Shown here: positions 16,451-24,772 of the stretch, piece by piece
How the letters are laid out: every line of letters begins with the position of its first letter
Numbering within the stretch: position 1 is the stretch's first letter
Program-made: the position numbers and the translations under genes
Notes under the pieces: generated by a model
What the model was told of the DNA's origin: nothing
Seen by the model: the letters and a program-made list of their open reading frames with translations, nothing else
Database searches by the model: none
NCBI GenBank assembly: GCA_902790495.1
Contig: CADASK010000030.1
Span: forward strand, 1-41,190
Direction: 5' to 3'
DNA from: an uncultured Eubacteriales bacterium
GTDB lineage: Bacteria > Bacillota > Clostridia > Christensenellales > Aristaeellaceae
Length of the DNA: 41,190 nt

Positions 16451-16565
16451 GATTCCGCGCCTGCAGGCGCGGGCAGGGGGCTTTGCGATCGGTCCGGGGC
16501 TGCCGCCCGTTCTCCGCTGAAAACTCCATAACATGGAGTTTTCCGGGCGCTCCGAACCCCCTGCT
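16451..16565 (+). repeat. Dispersed palindromic repeat, copy A (long form)
   Basis: This copy begins with the fixed GC hairpin (CCGCGCC-TGCA-GGCGCGG) and then GCAGGGGG (16473-16480), which pairs with CCCCCTGC (16557-16564). Between the arms lies about 75 bases of internal structure, including a 10-base stem AAAACTCCAT (16520-16529) with ATGGAGTTTT (16533-16542) around AAC. It lacks the ACCCTTCGCC tail of the short copies. It sits between the maltose phosphorylase terminator and the amino-acid transporter promoter. Confidence 0.9.
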
Positions 16566-16592
16566 GACTTTATCGCGCTAAAGTGCTATAGT
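16564..16592 (+). promoter_or_regulatory. Probable promoter of the amino-acid transporter operon
   Basis: CTGACT (16564-16569) is followed after 17 bases by TATAGT (16587-16592). The -35 box touches the end of repeat copy A. Confidence 0.5.
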
Positions 16593-16650
16593 GGTGAAGT
16601 CCGATGGACAACCATGAAGCCATGCAATCAATGTACGGAGGGTATCAACC

Positions 16651-17430
16651 ATGAAGAAGCTGCTGTCTGTCCTGCTCGCCGCCGCCATGCTCCTGACCCT
16701 GACCGCCGCCTTCGCGGAGGACAGCGACCTCGCATATGTCGAGGGCAAGGGCACCCTGGTCGTTGGCATCACCGACTTCGCCCCCATGGACTACAAGAAC
16801 GAGGCCGGCGAGTGGATCGGCTTTGACGCCGACATGGCCAAGGCCTTCGCCGACTCCCTCGGCGTGAAGGTGGAGTTCGTGGAGATCGACTGGGACAACA
16901 AGGTGCTCGAGCTCAACGGCAAGACCATCGACTGCGTGTGGAACGGCATGACCCTGACCGACGAGGTCAAGGCCGCCATGTCCTGCTCCAACGCCTACGC
17001 CAACAACGCCCAGGTCGTCATCCTGCCCGCCGACAAGGCCGCCCAGTACGCCGACGTGGCCGCCCTGTCCGGTCTGACCTTCGCCGTGGAAGCCGGCAGC
17101 GCCGGTGAGGCCGAGGTCAAGGCCCTGAGCTATGCCACCACCGCGGTTTCCACCCAGGCCGACTCCCTGATGGAGGTCGCCGCCGGCACCTCTGACGCCG
17201 CCGTGATCGACGCGCTGATGGCTGCCGCCATGGTTGGCGAGGGCACCGGCTATGCGAACCTGACCTACACCTTCAGCCTGAACAGCGAGGAGTACGGCGT
17301 GGGCTTCCGCACCGGCTCTGATCTGACGGAGGCGCTGAACGCCTTCTTCGCCGGCGCTTATGCGGACGGCTCTATGATGGGTGTGGCTGAGACCTACGGT
17401 GTGCAGGCCGCAATCATTCCGCAGGCCTGA
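16651..17430 (+). CDS. Amino-acid ABC transporter substrate-binding protein, family 3
   Basis: The 259-residue protein is the extracytoplasmic receptor of the polar amino-acid importer encoded by the next two genes. It has a signal peptide (MKKLLSVLLAAAMLLTLTAA, cleavage likely after AFA) but no lipobox cysteine. The mature part has the family 3 opening GTLVVGITDFAPMDYKNEAG, the signature GFDADMAKAFADSLG, and VEIDWDNKVLELNGKTIDCV. GGAGG lies 9 bases before the ATG. Its intergenic space to the permease holds a strong hairpin and repeat copy B, which suits the higher expression normally needed for the receptor. The amino acid bound cannot be told. Confidence 0.93.
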   Translation: MKKLLSVLLAAAMLLTLTAAFAEDSDLAYVEGKGTLVVGITDFAPMDYKNEAGEWIGFDADMAKAFADSLGVKVEFVEIDWDNKVLELNGKTIDCVWNGMTLTDEVKAAMSCSNAYANNAQVVILPADKAAQYADVAALSGLTFAVEAGSAGEAEVKALSYATTAVSTQADSLMEVAAGTSDAAVIDALMAAAMVGEGTGYANLTYTFSLNSEEYGVGFRTGSDLTEALNAFFAGAYADGSMMGVAETYGVQAAIIPQA

Positions 17431-17451
17431 GCAAAAGGCAAGGTTTCTTCC

Positions 17452-17479
17452 GGGCAGAGAGGAGATGGCCTCTCTGCCC
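17452..17479 (+). other. Intercistronic hairpin after the binding-protein gene
   Basis: GGGCAGAGAGG and CCTCTCTGCCC form a perfect 11-base stem around AGATGG. No T run follows (TTATGCGG), so it probably stabilises the upstream message or slows rather than ends transcription. Confidence 0.75.
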
Positions 17480-17536
17480 TTATGCGGTTTATCCAGTCAT
17501 TGGATTCCTTCTCGCATTCAATGCGGCAGCAGAGGA

Positions 17537-17596
17537 GATTCCGCGCCTGCGGGCGCGGGCAAAGGGCTTTGCGATCGCCCTTTGCAAACCTTCGCC
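17537..17596 (+). repeat. Dispersed palindromic repeat, copy B (short form)
   Basis: The fixed GC hairpin is followed by GCAAAGGGC (17559-17567), loop TTTGCGATC, and GCCCTTTGC (17577-17585), then the tail ACCTTCGCC. It lies between the binding-protein and permease genes. The arm sequence differs from every other copy but remains perfectly paired. Confidence 0.92.
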
Positions 17597-17655
17597 CGCC
17601 TCCTTAATGATTAGCATTTTTATCTAAGATCGCATGAACCTGGAGGTTTGACGTT

Positions 17656-18342
17656 TTGGAACAGATCCTGCAACAGATGCCGATTGTCATCGGCGCGCTC
17701 AACACAGGCTTCCTGCAGACGCTGAAGCTCTTTTTTGTGACCCTGCTGGGCGCGCTGCCGCTGGGCCTCGTCATCGCCCTCGGCTCCATGTCCCGCAGCC
17801 TGGTGATCAGCCTGTTCACCCGCACCATCGTGTGGATCGTGCGCGGCTCCCCGCTGATGATCCAGCTGCTCATCATCTACTACTTCCCCGGCCTGGTGCT
17901 CCACACGCCCATCTGGGGCGGCGGCGAGAGCGGGCGTTTCCTGGCGGCCAGCGTGGCCTTCATCCTCAACTACGCCTGCTACTTCTCCGAGATCTACCGC
18001 GGCGGCATCCAGGGGATTCCCCGGGGTCAGGACGAAGCGGGTCTGGTGCTGGGCATGACGCCGCGGCAGATCTTCTTCCACGTCAAGCTCCTGCAGATGA
18101 TCAAGGCCATCGTGCCGCCCATCTCCAATGAGATCATGACCCTGGTCAAGGACACGTCCCTGAGCCGGATCATCGCCCTGCAGGAGATCATCTGGGCCGG
18201 CCAGTCCTTCCTCAAGGGCAGCCAGGGCATCTCCGGCGCCATCTGGCCGCTGTTCTTTACCGCCGTGTACTACCTTGTGTGGAACGGAATCATGACCATC
18301 GTTCTCGGCAGGGTGGAAAAGCGGCTGAACTATTTCAGGTGA
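17656..18342 (+). CDS. Amino-acid ABC transporter permease
   Basis: This 228-residue HisM/GlnP-type membrane subunit has about five transmembrane helices, RGSPLMIQLLIIYYF near the start, and the EAA loop GIPRGQDEAGLVLGMTPRQI that contacts the ATPase. Initiation is at TTG 17656, 9 bases after TGGAGG. It follows the substrate-binding protein gene across repeat copy B and is 15 bases ahead of the ATPase gene. There is only one permease, so it likely works as a homodimer. Confidence 0.93.
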   Translation: MEQILQQMPIVIGALNTGFLQTLKLFFVTLLGALPLGLVIALGSMSRSLVISLFTRTIVWIVRGSPLMIQLLIIYYFPGLVLHTPIWGGGESGRFLAASVAFILNYACYFSEIYRGGIQGIPRGQDEAGLVLGMTPRQIFFHVKLLQMIKAIVPPISNEIMTLVKDTSLSRIIALQEIIWAGQSFLKGSQGISGAIWPLFFTAVYYLVWNGIMTIVLGRVEKRLNYFR

Positions 18343-18357
18343 GGAGGGACTCAACCG

Positions 18358-19146
18358 ATGGCCATCCTGGAAGTTGAACACATACAGAAATCTTTTGGGG
18401 CGACCCGCGTCCTGGACGACATCTCCTTCACGCTGGAGAAGGGCAAGACCCTGTCGCTCATCGGCTCCTCCGGCAGCGGCAAGACCACCCTGCTGCGCTG
18501 CCTGAACTTTTTGGAGACCCCGGATCAGGGCGTGATCCGCGTGACCGGCGAGGTGCTGCTGGACATGGCGCAGCCCCAGAAGCAGACCGCCGCCCTGCTG
18601 CGGAAAAAGCGGCTGCACTTCGGGCTGGTCTTCCAGTCCTTCAACCTCTTTCCCCAGTACACGGCCCTGGAGAACGTGACCCTCGCAGGCTCTCTGCTGG
18701 CCAGGGAGCGGCCCGATTACCGGGAGCATAAGAAGGACATCCTTGCGGAGCTGGAGGCCCAGGCCATGGATCTGCTGACCCAGATGGGCCTGCGGGACCG
18801 GGCGGAGCGCTACCCACACCAGCTCTCCGGCGGCCAGTGCCAGCGCGTCGCCATCGCCAGGGCCCTGGCCCTGCACCCGGACATCCTCTGCTTCGACGAG
18901 CCGACCTCCGCCCTCGACCCGGAGCTGACCGGCGAGGTGCTGCGGGTCATCCGCGAGCTGGCGGAGCGCGAGACCACCATGATGATCGTCACCCACGAGA
19001 TGGCCTTCGCGAGGGACGTGGCGGACACGGTGATCTTCATGGACGACGGCAAAATCTGCGAGCAGGGCGACCCCCGCGAGGTCTTCGACCACCCGAAGGA
19101 GGAGCGCACCCGCCAGTTCCTCGCCCGCTACCGGCAGGAGCGGTAA
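18358..19146 (+). CDS. Amino-acid ABC transporter ATP-binding protein
   Basis: This 262-residue GlnQ/HisP-type ATPase powers the importer encoded by the two genes upstream. Motifs in order: Walker A IGSSGSGKTT, Q-loop LVFQSFNLFPQ, signature LSGGQCQR, Walker B ILCFDEPTSALDPE and the switch histidine in MIVTHEMAFA. An insertion around SLLARERPDYREHKKDILAE slightly lengthens it relative to the usual 240-250 residues. GGAGG is 10 bases before the ATG. Confidence 0.95.
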   Translation: MAILEVEHIQKSFGATRVLDDISFTLEKGKTLSLIGSSGSGKTTLLRCLNFLETPDQGVIRVTGEVLLDMAQPQKQTAALLRKKRLHFGLVFQSFNLFPQYTALENVTLAGSLLARERPDYREHKKDILAELEAQAMDLLTQMGLRDRAERYPHQLSGGQCQRVAIARALALHPDILCFDEPTSALDPELTGEVLRVIRELAERETTMMIVTHEMAFARDVADTVIFMDDGKICEQGDPREVFDHPKEERTRQFLARYRQER

Positions 19147-19197
19147 GCCCGTACCAGCCCCGCACAAAGCAGTTACATCAAAACCCGCTGCCGAATC

Positions 19198-19226
19198 TTG
19201 CCAAACCGCCTTTCTTCCGCTATAAT
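19198..19226 (+). promoter_or_regulatory. Promoter of the DUF1292 gene
   Basis: TTGCCA (19198-19203) is followed after 17 bases by a perfect TATAAT (19221-19226). Confidence 0.88.
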
Positions 19227-19252
19227 ATGCCTGCTGAAAGGAGCGATGCAGG

Positions 19253-19579
19253 ATGTTCGACGAAGAGAACTACCAGGAGCCCGACCTGATCGAGATGACG
19301 GATGAGGACGGCAACACCATCACCATGCAGGTGCTGGATTACTTCTTCTACAACGGCGAGGAGTACGTGATCCTGACCGACGACGTGGAGTCCGAGGACG
19401 ATGCCGAGGCTGAGGAGCCCGAGGAGATCGACTGCTACGTGATGAAGGTCGTCTCCTCCACGGACGAGAACGGCGAGGAGATGGAGGAGTTTGTGCCCAT
19501 CGAGGATCCGGAGCTTGAAGCCCGGCTGATCGAGGTCGCCTCCACCCAGATGAACGATACCGAGGACGAGGAAGAGTGA
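19253..19579 (+). CDS. DUF1292-family protein
   Basis: The 108-residue acidic protein is of the DUF1292 (YrzB-like) type found widely in Bacillota, usually of unknown function. The fold region is PDLIEMTDEDGNTITMQVLD, then YFFYNGEEYVILTDD, an acidic linker, and IDCYVMKVVSSTDENG with FVPIEDPELEARL. The ends are rich in Asp and Glu. It has its own promoter and terminator. AAGGAG is 9-10 bases before the ATG. Confidence 0.9.
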   Translation: MFDEENYQEPDLIEMTDEDGNTITMQVLDYFFYNGEEYVILTDDVESEDDAEAEEPEEIDCYVMKVVSSTDENGEEMEEFVPIEDPELEARLIEVASTQMNDTEDEEE

Positions 19580-19584
19580 ACTGC

Positions 19585-19617
19585 GGAGGCGTGCGGCTTG
19601 ACCGCTGCCTCCTTTTT
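19585..19617 (+). terminator. Terminator after the DUF1292 gene
   Basis: GGAGGC..GCGG pairs with CCGC..GCCTCC and runs into TTTTT. Confidence 0.88.
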
Positions 19618-19674
19618 CTGTTTATGTAACTAAAACCCTTGTTCGTCTATAGATTGGTCAACACAAAGGCGAGC

Positions 19675-19778
19675 GGCGAAGGGGTGGAGGGGGCTCGGAG
19701 CGCCCGGAAAACGCCATGTTATGGCGTTTTCAGCGGAGAGCGGGCGGCAGCCCCGGACCGATCGCAAAGCCGAGGCTC
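19675..19778 (-). repeat. Dispersed palindromic repeat, copy C (long form, truncated)
   Basis: In inverted orientation this matches copy A through most of its internal part and keeps the ACCCCTTCGCC tail, but has lost the GC hairpin and left arm. Its internal stem is AAAACGCCAT (19708-19717) with ATGGCGTTTT (19721-19730); copy A has T-A where this copy has G-C, a compensated change. The truncated end supplies the GAGG ribosome site of the next gene. Confidence 0.88.
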
Positions 19779-19784
19779 TTTCTG

Positions 19785-21161
19785 ATGACAGGCATGGAGC
19801 AGGTTCGCGCCCTCTCAGTCCCACTGCCGGAGGACATTCTCAAACACAAATGGGCCGGTGAGCTCGAAGCCGCCGCCGCGGCCATCGACGCGCGTCTTGA
19901 GCGCGACGACATCCCCCAGGCCATGCGCGCGCGCCTCACCTGCGAGAAGGAGCGCCTGCGCCGCCTGCCGCTGCAGTACCCCTGGAACCAGGACGAGGCC
20001 TTCGAGAAGCTCCGTGAGCTGATTCCCGACGCGACCCGGGAGGAGTTCGCCGAGATGGAGCGCGCGGGCATCGTGGATTTCATCTACCTCCACGGCGAGA
20101 AGCGCTACTTCATCCGCTTCCACAAGAGCATCGCCAAGCGCCACGAGTACCTGGCCCGCTCCGGCGGCAAGGTCAGCCCGGTGTCCGCCTGGCTCGACCC
20201 GATGATCGCCGAGGCCAAGGCGAAGGGTTATTGCGGCCGCCGGATCACCGTGGAGGCCAGCATCGCCGTGGAGCCGGACGCCTTCACCCCGGGCACCTAC
20301 CGCGTGTGGCTGCCCATCCCTGCCCCCACCGCCCAGCAGAGCCGGGTGGAGATCCTGGAGGGCCAGCCCGCCTTCGTCTCCCCCGAGGACGCCCCGGCCC
20401 GCACGGCCTACTGGGAAAAGCGGCTCGACGCCCCGGAGCGCTTCACCGTTACCTACCGCTATGAGAGCGTGATCCGCTACGCCGACCCGCTCCACGCGGA
20501 AGCTCCCGCCGCCCCGCTCTACCCCGCCACGGCCCCGGTCTGCGCGGAGGATCTCGCCGAGGACGGCACCTACATCCGCTTCACCCCCTATCTGCGCTCC
20601 CTGGCCGCGGAGCTGAGCGAGGGCCAGCCCCGCCCCGTCGACAAGGCCTGGGCCTTCTTCCGCTTCGTGACGGAGAAGGTCAAGTACGCCTTCGTCCGCA
20701 ACTACTTCCAGATCGACGATCACGGCGAATACTGTGCGGTGAACCAGCTGGGCGACTGCGGCCTGCAGGCCTTGCTGTTCATCAGCCTGTGCCGCATCGC
20801 CGGCATCCCCGCGCGCTGGCAGAGCGGCATGGCCGTGGAGCCCGACTACACCGGCTCCCACGACTGGGCGCAGTTCTACCTGGAGGGCTGGGGCTGGCTC
20901 TTCGCCGATCCGAGCTATGGCGGCGGCGCCTTCCGCGCCGGCAACCTGGAGCGCCAGGCCTTCTACTTCGGCAACCTCGACCCCATGCGCATGGCGGCCA
21001 ACCGCCGCTACATGGCGGAGCTGGAGCCGCCGATGGTGGATCTGCGCATCGACCCCTTCGACAACCAGAGCGGCGAGGTGGAGCGCGTCGGCGCGGACGC
21101 CCCCTTTGTGGGCCGCGACGTGGACGACACCGCCCGGCTGGTGTGCGCGGAGGCCCTCTGA
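19785..21161 (+). CDS. Transglutaminase-like domain protein
   Basis: This 458-residue cytoplasmic-type protein (no signal peptide) has a C-terminal transglutaminase/protease fold. The catalytic triad is visible as Cys in NQLGDCGLQALLFISLCR, His in GSHDWAQFYLEGWGW and Asp in FADPSYGG. The N-terminal half is helical and charged, followed by a beta-rich region (RITVEASIAVEPDAFTPGTY). ATG 19785 is chosen, 9 bases after GAGG; ATG 19794 is possible. The stop overlaps the aroE start by one base (TGATG), so the two are coupled. Proteins of this type may be peptidases or amidases; the substrate is unknown. Confidence 0.88.
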   Translation: MTGMEQVRALSVPLPEDILKHKWAGELEAAAAAIDARLERDDIPQAMRARLTCEKERLRRLPLQYPWNQDEAFEKLRELIPDATREEFAEMERAGIVDFIYLHGEKRYFIRFHKSIAKRHEYLARSGGKVSPVSAWLDPMIAEAKAKGYCGRRITVEASIAVEPDAFTPGTYRVWLPIPAPTAQQSRVEILEGQPAFVSPEDAPARTAYWEKRLDAPERFTVTYRYESVIRYADPLHAEAPAAPLYPATAPVCAEDLAEDGTYIRFTPYLRSLAAELSEGQPRPVDKAWAFFRFVTEKVKYAFVRNYFQIDDHGEYCAVNQLGDCGLQALLFISLCRIAGIPARWQSGMAVEPDYTGSHDWAQFYLEGWGWLFADPSYGGGAFRAGNLERQAFYFGNLDPMRMAANRRYMAELEPPMVDLRIDPFDNQSGEVERVGADAPFVGRDVDDTARLVCAEAL

Positions 21162-21961
21162 TGCTTCGTCTGGGTCTCTTGGGCGAACGCCTGGGCCACA
21201 GCCTCTCGCCCCTCATCCACCAGGTCTTCAGCCGGGAAACCGGCATCGCGCTGACCTACACCCTCTATGAGGCCCCGGCGGAGGAGCTGCCGGAGCGTCT
21301 GAACGCCATGCTGCGGGAGCTGGACGGCTTCAACGTCACCATCCCCTACAAGGAGCGGGTGATCCCCCGCGTGGGCAGGCTCGACGAGACCGCGAAGGCC
21401 ATCGGCGCTGTGAACACGGTGAACTGCCGCGGCGAATCCCCCACGGCCCACAACACGGACGTCCCGGGCTTCGCGGCCATGCTGCGCAGCGCGGACATCG
21501 ATCCCGCCGGAAAACCGTGCTTCGTGCTTGGCACCGGCGGCGCGTCCAAGGCGGTGACCGCCGCCCTGCGGGCGATGGGCGCGGCCTCGGTGACCCTGGT
21601 GTCCCGCCATCCCGCCGGTGAGGAGATCGGCTACGGCGAGCTGCCCTGGCGCTTCCGCGGCCTGCTGGTCAACACGACGCCCGTGGGCATGTGGCCCCGC
21701 ACAGACGTCTGCCCGCTGACGGACGAGGCGCTTTCCCTCATCCTGCCCCGCGCGGAGGGTGTCGCCGACGTGATCTACAATCCCGCCGAGACCCAGCTGA
21801 CGCAGGCCGCCCGGGCCCGCGGCATTCCCGCCTGCACGGGCGCGGTGATGCTGGCCGCCCAGGCCCTGGAGGCCGAGCGCATCTGGACAGGCCAGAGCCT
21901 CCCGGACGATCTCCTCCGCCCGATGACAGCCGCCATCCATGAAGCTCTGCGAAACGCTTGA
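21161..21961 (+). CDS. aroE: Shikimate dehydrogenase
   Basis: This 266-residue enzyme reduces 3-dehydroshikimate with NADPH in the aromatic amino-acid pathway. Motifs: GHSLSPLIHQ substrate loop, the catalytic lysine in NVTIPYKE, NTDVPGF, the NADP-binding VLGTGGASKAVTAALRAMGA, and a C-terminal GAVMLAAQALEAERIWTG. It is translationally coupled to the transglutaminase gene, with GGAGG just before the ATG, and other aro genes are not nearby. The Rrf2 regulator gene follows after 33 bases. Confidence 0.95.
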   Translation: MLRLGLLGERLGHSLSPLIHQVFSRETGIALTYTLYEAPAEELPERLNAMLRELDGFNVTIPYKERVIPRVGRLDETAKAIGAVNTVNCRGESPTAHNTDVPGFAAMLRSADIDPAGKPCFVLGTGGASKAVTAALRAMGAASVTLVSRHPAGEEIGYGELPWRFRGLLVNTTPVGMWPRTDVCPLTDEALSLILPRAEGVADVIYNPAETQLTQAARARGIPACTGAVMLAAQALEAERIWTGQSLPDDLLRPMTAAIHEALRNA

Positions 21962-21994
21962 ATCTATAGGAACCCCTTTTCAGGAGGCCATCAA

Positions 21995-22468
21995 GTGAAA
22001 CTGACCACCAAAGGAAAGTACGGGCTGTATGCCATGCTCTACCTGGCGCGGCACGAGGGCGAAGGCCCTCAGTCCCTCAGCAGCATGGAAAGCCTGGGCG
22101 TACAGCCCGACTACCTCGAGCAGCTGCTCGGCACGCTGCGGCGCGGCGGCCTCGTCACCACCGTGCGCGGCGCGCAGGGCGGCTACCAGCTCTCGCGTCC
22201 CTCCGAGCAGATCACCGTGGGCGACGTGATCACCGCCACGGAGGGGCCGGTCAACCTCTCCGAATGCCTGAGCGACGAGGAGAGCTGCGTGCGCTCCAAC
22301 ACCTGCGTCTCCCGCAGGGCCTGGAGCTACCTCTCCCGCCAGATCAACCGGGTGCTGGACTCCGTCACCCTGCGGGACGTGATCACGGGGCAGATGGAGG
22401 AGCCCGACGAGGCCCTGACCGACGTGCCCGCCCTGCTGAGCAAGGACCACGGGGAGAGGCGCGCATGA
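21995..22468 (+). CDS. Rrf2/IscR-family transcriptional regulator
   Basis: The 157-residue protein has the Rrf2 winged helix (KLTTKGKYGLYAMLYLA, YLEQLLGTLRRGGLVTTVRG, AQGGYQLSR) and three cysteines (ECLSDEESCVRSNTC, spacing 6 and 5) that can hold an iron-sulfur cluster. It starts with GTG 21995, 7 bases after AGGAGG. Its stop overlaps the cysteine desulfurase start by 4 bases, a classic IscR-like arrangement, so it likely senses cluster status and controls this operon. E. coli IscR has Cys spacing 5 and 5; the extra residue is common in Bacillota. Confidence 0.94.
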   Translation: MKLTTKGKYGLYAMLYLARHEGEGPQSLSSMESLGVQPDYLEQLLGTLRRGGLVTTVRGAQGGYQLSRPSEQITVGDVITATEGPVNLSECLSDEESCVRSNTCVSRRAWSYLSRQINRVLDSVTLRDVITGQMEEPDEALTDVPALLSKDHGERRA

Positions 22469-23592
22469 GACGAATCAATCTGGATCACGCCGCCACCACC
22501 GCCGTCGCGCCCGAGGTGCTAACCGAGATGGCGGCGGCCTGGGCGCTCCCCGGCAACCCCTCCTCCTCCCACGGCTCCGGCCGGGAGGCCCGCGCCCTGC
22601 TGGAAAAGGCGCGCAGCACGGTGGCCGGGCTGCTCCATGTCGAGCCCGGCGAGGTCTTCTTCACCTCCGGCGGCACCGAGAGCGACAACTGGGCCCTGCG
22701 CGGCATGGCCGAGGGCGGCAGCCGCCCCATCGCCGTGAGCGCCATCGAGCACCACGCCGTGCTCCACACCGCAGACTGGCTGGAAGCCCAGGGCGTGCCG
22801 GTGCGCCGCCTGCCCGTCACGCGGGAGGGCGTGGTCGACCTGGACGCGCTGGAGCAGGCCCTGACCCCCGACACCGCCCTGGTCAGCGTGATGACAGCCA
22901 ACAACGAGACCGGCGTCCTGCAGCCCGTGGAGCAGATCGGCGCGCTTTGCCGTGAGCGGGGCATCCCCTTCCACACCGACGCCGTGCAGGCGGTCGGCGC
23001 GGTGCCCGCCTGCGAGCTGTGCGCCCACGCCGACCTCGTGTCCCTGAGCGGGCACAAGTTCTACGGGCCGAAGGGCATCGGCGCGCTGATCGTCCGCAAG
23101 CACGTGAAGCTGCACCGCCTGCTGCACGGCGGCGCCCAGGAGCGCGGTCTGCGCGCGGGTACCGAAAACCTGGCCGGTGCTGTGGGCTTCGCGGCGGCCC
23201 TGGCCCTGGCGGAGGCGAAGCGTCCCGGGGAGGCCGTCCGGCTCGCCGGGCTGCGCGACCGCCTGGAAACGCAGCTCTTCAATCAGATCCCCGGTCTCAT
23301 GCGCAACGGCGCGGAGCCCCGGCTGCCGGGCCACAGCAGCCTGCGCTTCCCCGTGCGGGACGGGCGCGCCCTGCTGATGCGCCTGGACATGGCGGGCATT
23401 GACGTCTCCTCCGGCTCCGCCTGCGCCTCCGGCAGCGCCGACCCAAGCCACGTGCTGCTGGCCATGGGTCTGAGCCGGGAGGAAGCCCTGGCCTCCGTCC
23501 GGCTGAGCCTGGGGCGCGACACCTCGGAGGCCGATGTCGACGAGGCCGCCGCCCTGATCGTCCGCACCGTGCGGGCCATGCAGGCGGGCTGA
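22465..23592 (+). CDS. iscS: Cysteine desulfurase (NifS/IscS family)
   Basis: This 375-residue PLP enzyme takes sulfur from cysteine for iron-sulfur clusters or tRNA thiolation. Seen: the N-terminal NLDHAATT, SHGSGREARALLEKAR, ANNETGVLQPVEQIG, HTDAVQAVG, the PLP lysine in SLSGHKFYGPKGIGAL, RAGTENLAG, and the active-site cysteine in SSGSACASGSADPSHVL. The SACASG(S) context fits group I enzymes. It is coupled to the Rrf2 gene by ATGA. No scaffold (iscU) or mnmA gene follows; a new promoter and rmlB come next. Confidence 0.95.
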   Translation: MRRINLDHAATTAVAPEVLTEMAAAWALPGNPSSSHGSGREARALLEKARSTVAGLLHVEPGEVFFTSGGTESDNWALRGMAEGGSRPIAVSAIEHHAVLHTADWLEAQGVPVRRLPVTREGVVDLDALEQALTPDTALVSVMTANNETGVLQPVEQIGALCRERGIPFHTDAVQAVGAVPACELCAHADLVSLSGHKFYGPKGIGALIVRKHVKLHRLLHGGAQERGLRAGTENLAGAVGFAAALALAEAKRPGEAVRLAGLRDRLETQLFNQIPGLMRNGAEPRLPGHSSLRFPVRDGRALLMRLDMAGIDVSSGSACASGSADPSHVLLAMGLSREEALASVRLSLGRDTSEADVDEAAALIVRTVRAMQAG

Positions 23593-23641
23593 GGGCCGCC
23601 ATCGGCAAACATTGGTTCGCAAAGGTTGAAAAAGAATCAGA

Positions 23642-23670
23642 TTGCACAAATCGCGCGTCTATGGTATAAT
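23642..23670 (+). promoter_or_regulatory. rmlB promoter
   Basis: TTGCAC (23642-23647) is followed after 17 bases by a perfect TATAAT (23665-23670), about 60 bases before the start codon. Confidence 0.85.
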
Positions 23671-23730
23671 CTTTTTGTTCGGCTGTGTGACGGACAGGAA
23701 CTCAACGCTGAGGAGAGAGAGGGACACCGC

Positions 23731-24750
23731 ATGACCATCCTGGTAACTGGCGGCGCCGGTTTCATCGGCTCCAATTTCATCTATTACGAGTTTGAACATC
23801 ACCCCGAAGACCGGGTCGTGTGCATCGATAAACTCACCTACGCCGGCAACCTGGCGAACCTCGAGGAGGCGCTGAAGAACGACCACTTCCGCTTCGTGCG
23901 CGCGGACATCACCGACCGCGAGGCCGTGGAGCGCCTGTTCGAGGAGGAGAAGCCCGACATCGTCGTGAACTTCGCCGCCGAGAGCCACGTGGACCGCTCC
24001 GTCGAGGATCCCGGCCTCTTCCTGCGCACCAACATCCTCGGCACCCAGACCCTGATGGATGCCTCCCGCAAGTACGGCGTGAAGCGCTACCACCAGGTGT
24101 CCACCGACGAGGTGTACGGCGACCTGCCGCTGGATCGGCCCGACCTCTTCTTCACCGAGACCACGCCCATCCACACCTCCAGCCCCTACTCCGCCTCCAA
24201 GGCGAGCGCGGATCTGCTGGTGCTGGCCTATGCCCGAACCTTCGGCCTGCCGGTGAGCATCACCCGCTGCTCCAACAACTACGGCCCGTATCACTTCCCG
24301 GAGAAGCTGATCCCGCTGATGATCACCCGCGCCCTGGCGGACGAGAGCCTGCCCGTGTACGGCAACGGCGAGAACGTGCGCGACTGGCTGTATGTGGAGG
24401 ATCACTGCGCGGCCATCGACCTGGTGATGCGCAAGGGCCGCGAGGGCGAGATCTACAACGTCGGCGGCCACAACGAGCGCACCAACCTGCAGGTCGTGAA
24501 GACCGTGCTGAAGGAGCTGGGCAAGCCCGAGAGCCTGATCACCTTCGTGCGCGACCGCCCCGGCCACGACCAGCGCTACGCCATCGACCCCACCAAGATC
24601 CATGAGGAGCTGGGCTGGCTGCCCACCACCGATTTCGACACCGGCATGCGCAAGACCGTCGCCTGGTACCTCGACAACCGCAAGTGGTGGCAGGACATCC
24701 TCGCCGGCGAATACCAGAACTACTACCAGCATATGTACAGCAATCGCTGA
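23731..24750 (+). CDS. rfbB: dTDP-glucose 4,6-dehydratase
   Basis: This 339-residue short-chain dehydrogenase-type enzyme (RmlB) makes dTDP-4-keto-6-deoxyglucose for L-rhamnose-containing wall polymers. It shows the NAD motif [37 protein letters not shown] with the catalytic Asp-Glu pair, and [11 protein letters not shown] (YxxxK). ATG 23731 lies after a purine-rich GAGAGAGGGA and begins exactly at the Rossmann strand. rmlD follows after 22 bases. The partners rmlA and rmlC are not in this window. Confidence 0.97.
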   Translation: MTILVTGGAGFIGSNFIYYEFEHHPEDRVVCIDKLTYAGNLANLEEALKNDHFRFVRADITDREAVERLFEEEKPDIVVNFAAESHVDRSVEDPGLFLRTNILGTQTLMDASRKYGVKRYHQVSTDEVYGDLPLDRPDLFFTETTPIHTSSPYSASKASADLLVLAYARTFGLPVSITRCSNNYGPYHFPEKLIPLMITRALADESLPVYGNGENVRDWLYVEDHCAAIDLVMRKGREGEIYNVGGHNERTNLQVVKTVLKELGKPESLITFVRDRPGHDQRYAIDPTKIHEELGWLPTTDFDTGMRKTVAWYLDNRKWWQDILAGEYQNYYQHMYSNR

Positions 24751-24772
24751 GAAAACGCAGGAGAGCAAGACA

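Noticed and set aside
16451-17596. Repeats considered as a CRISPR array.
   Set aside because: Copies are kilobases apart, in both orientations, palindromic and of two sizes; there are no regular spacers and no cas genes.
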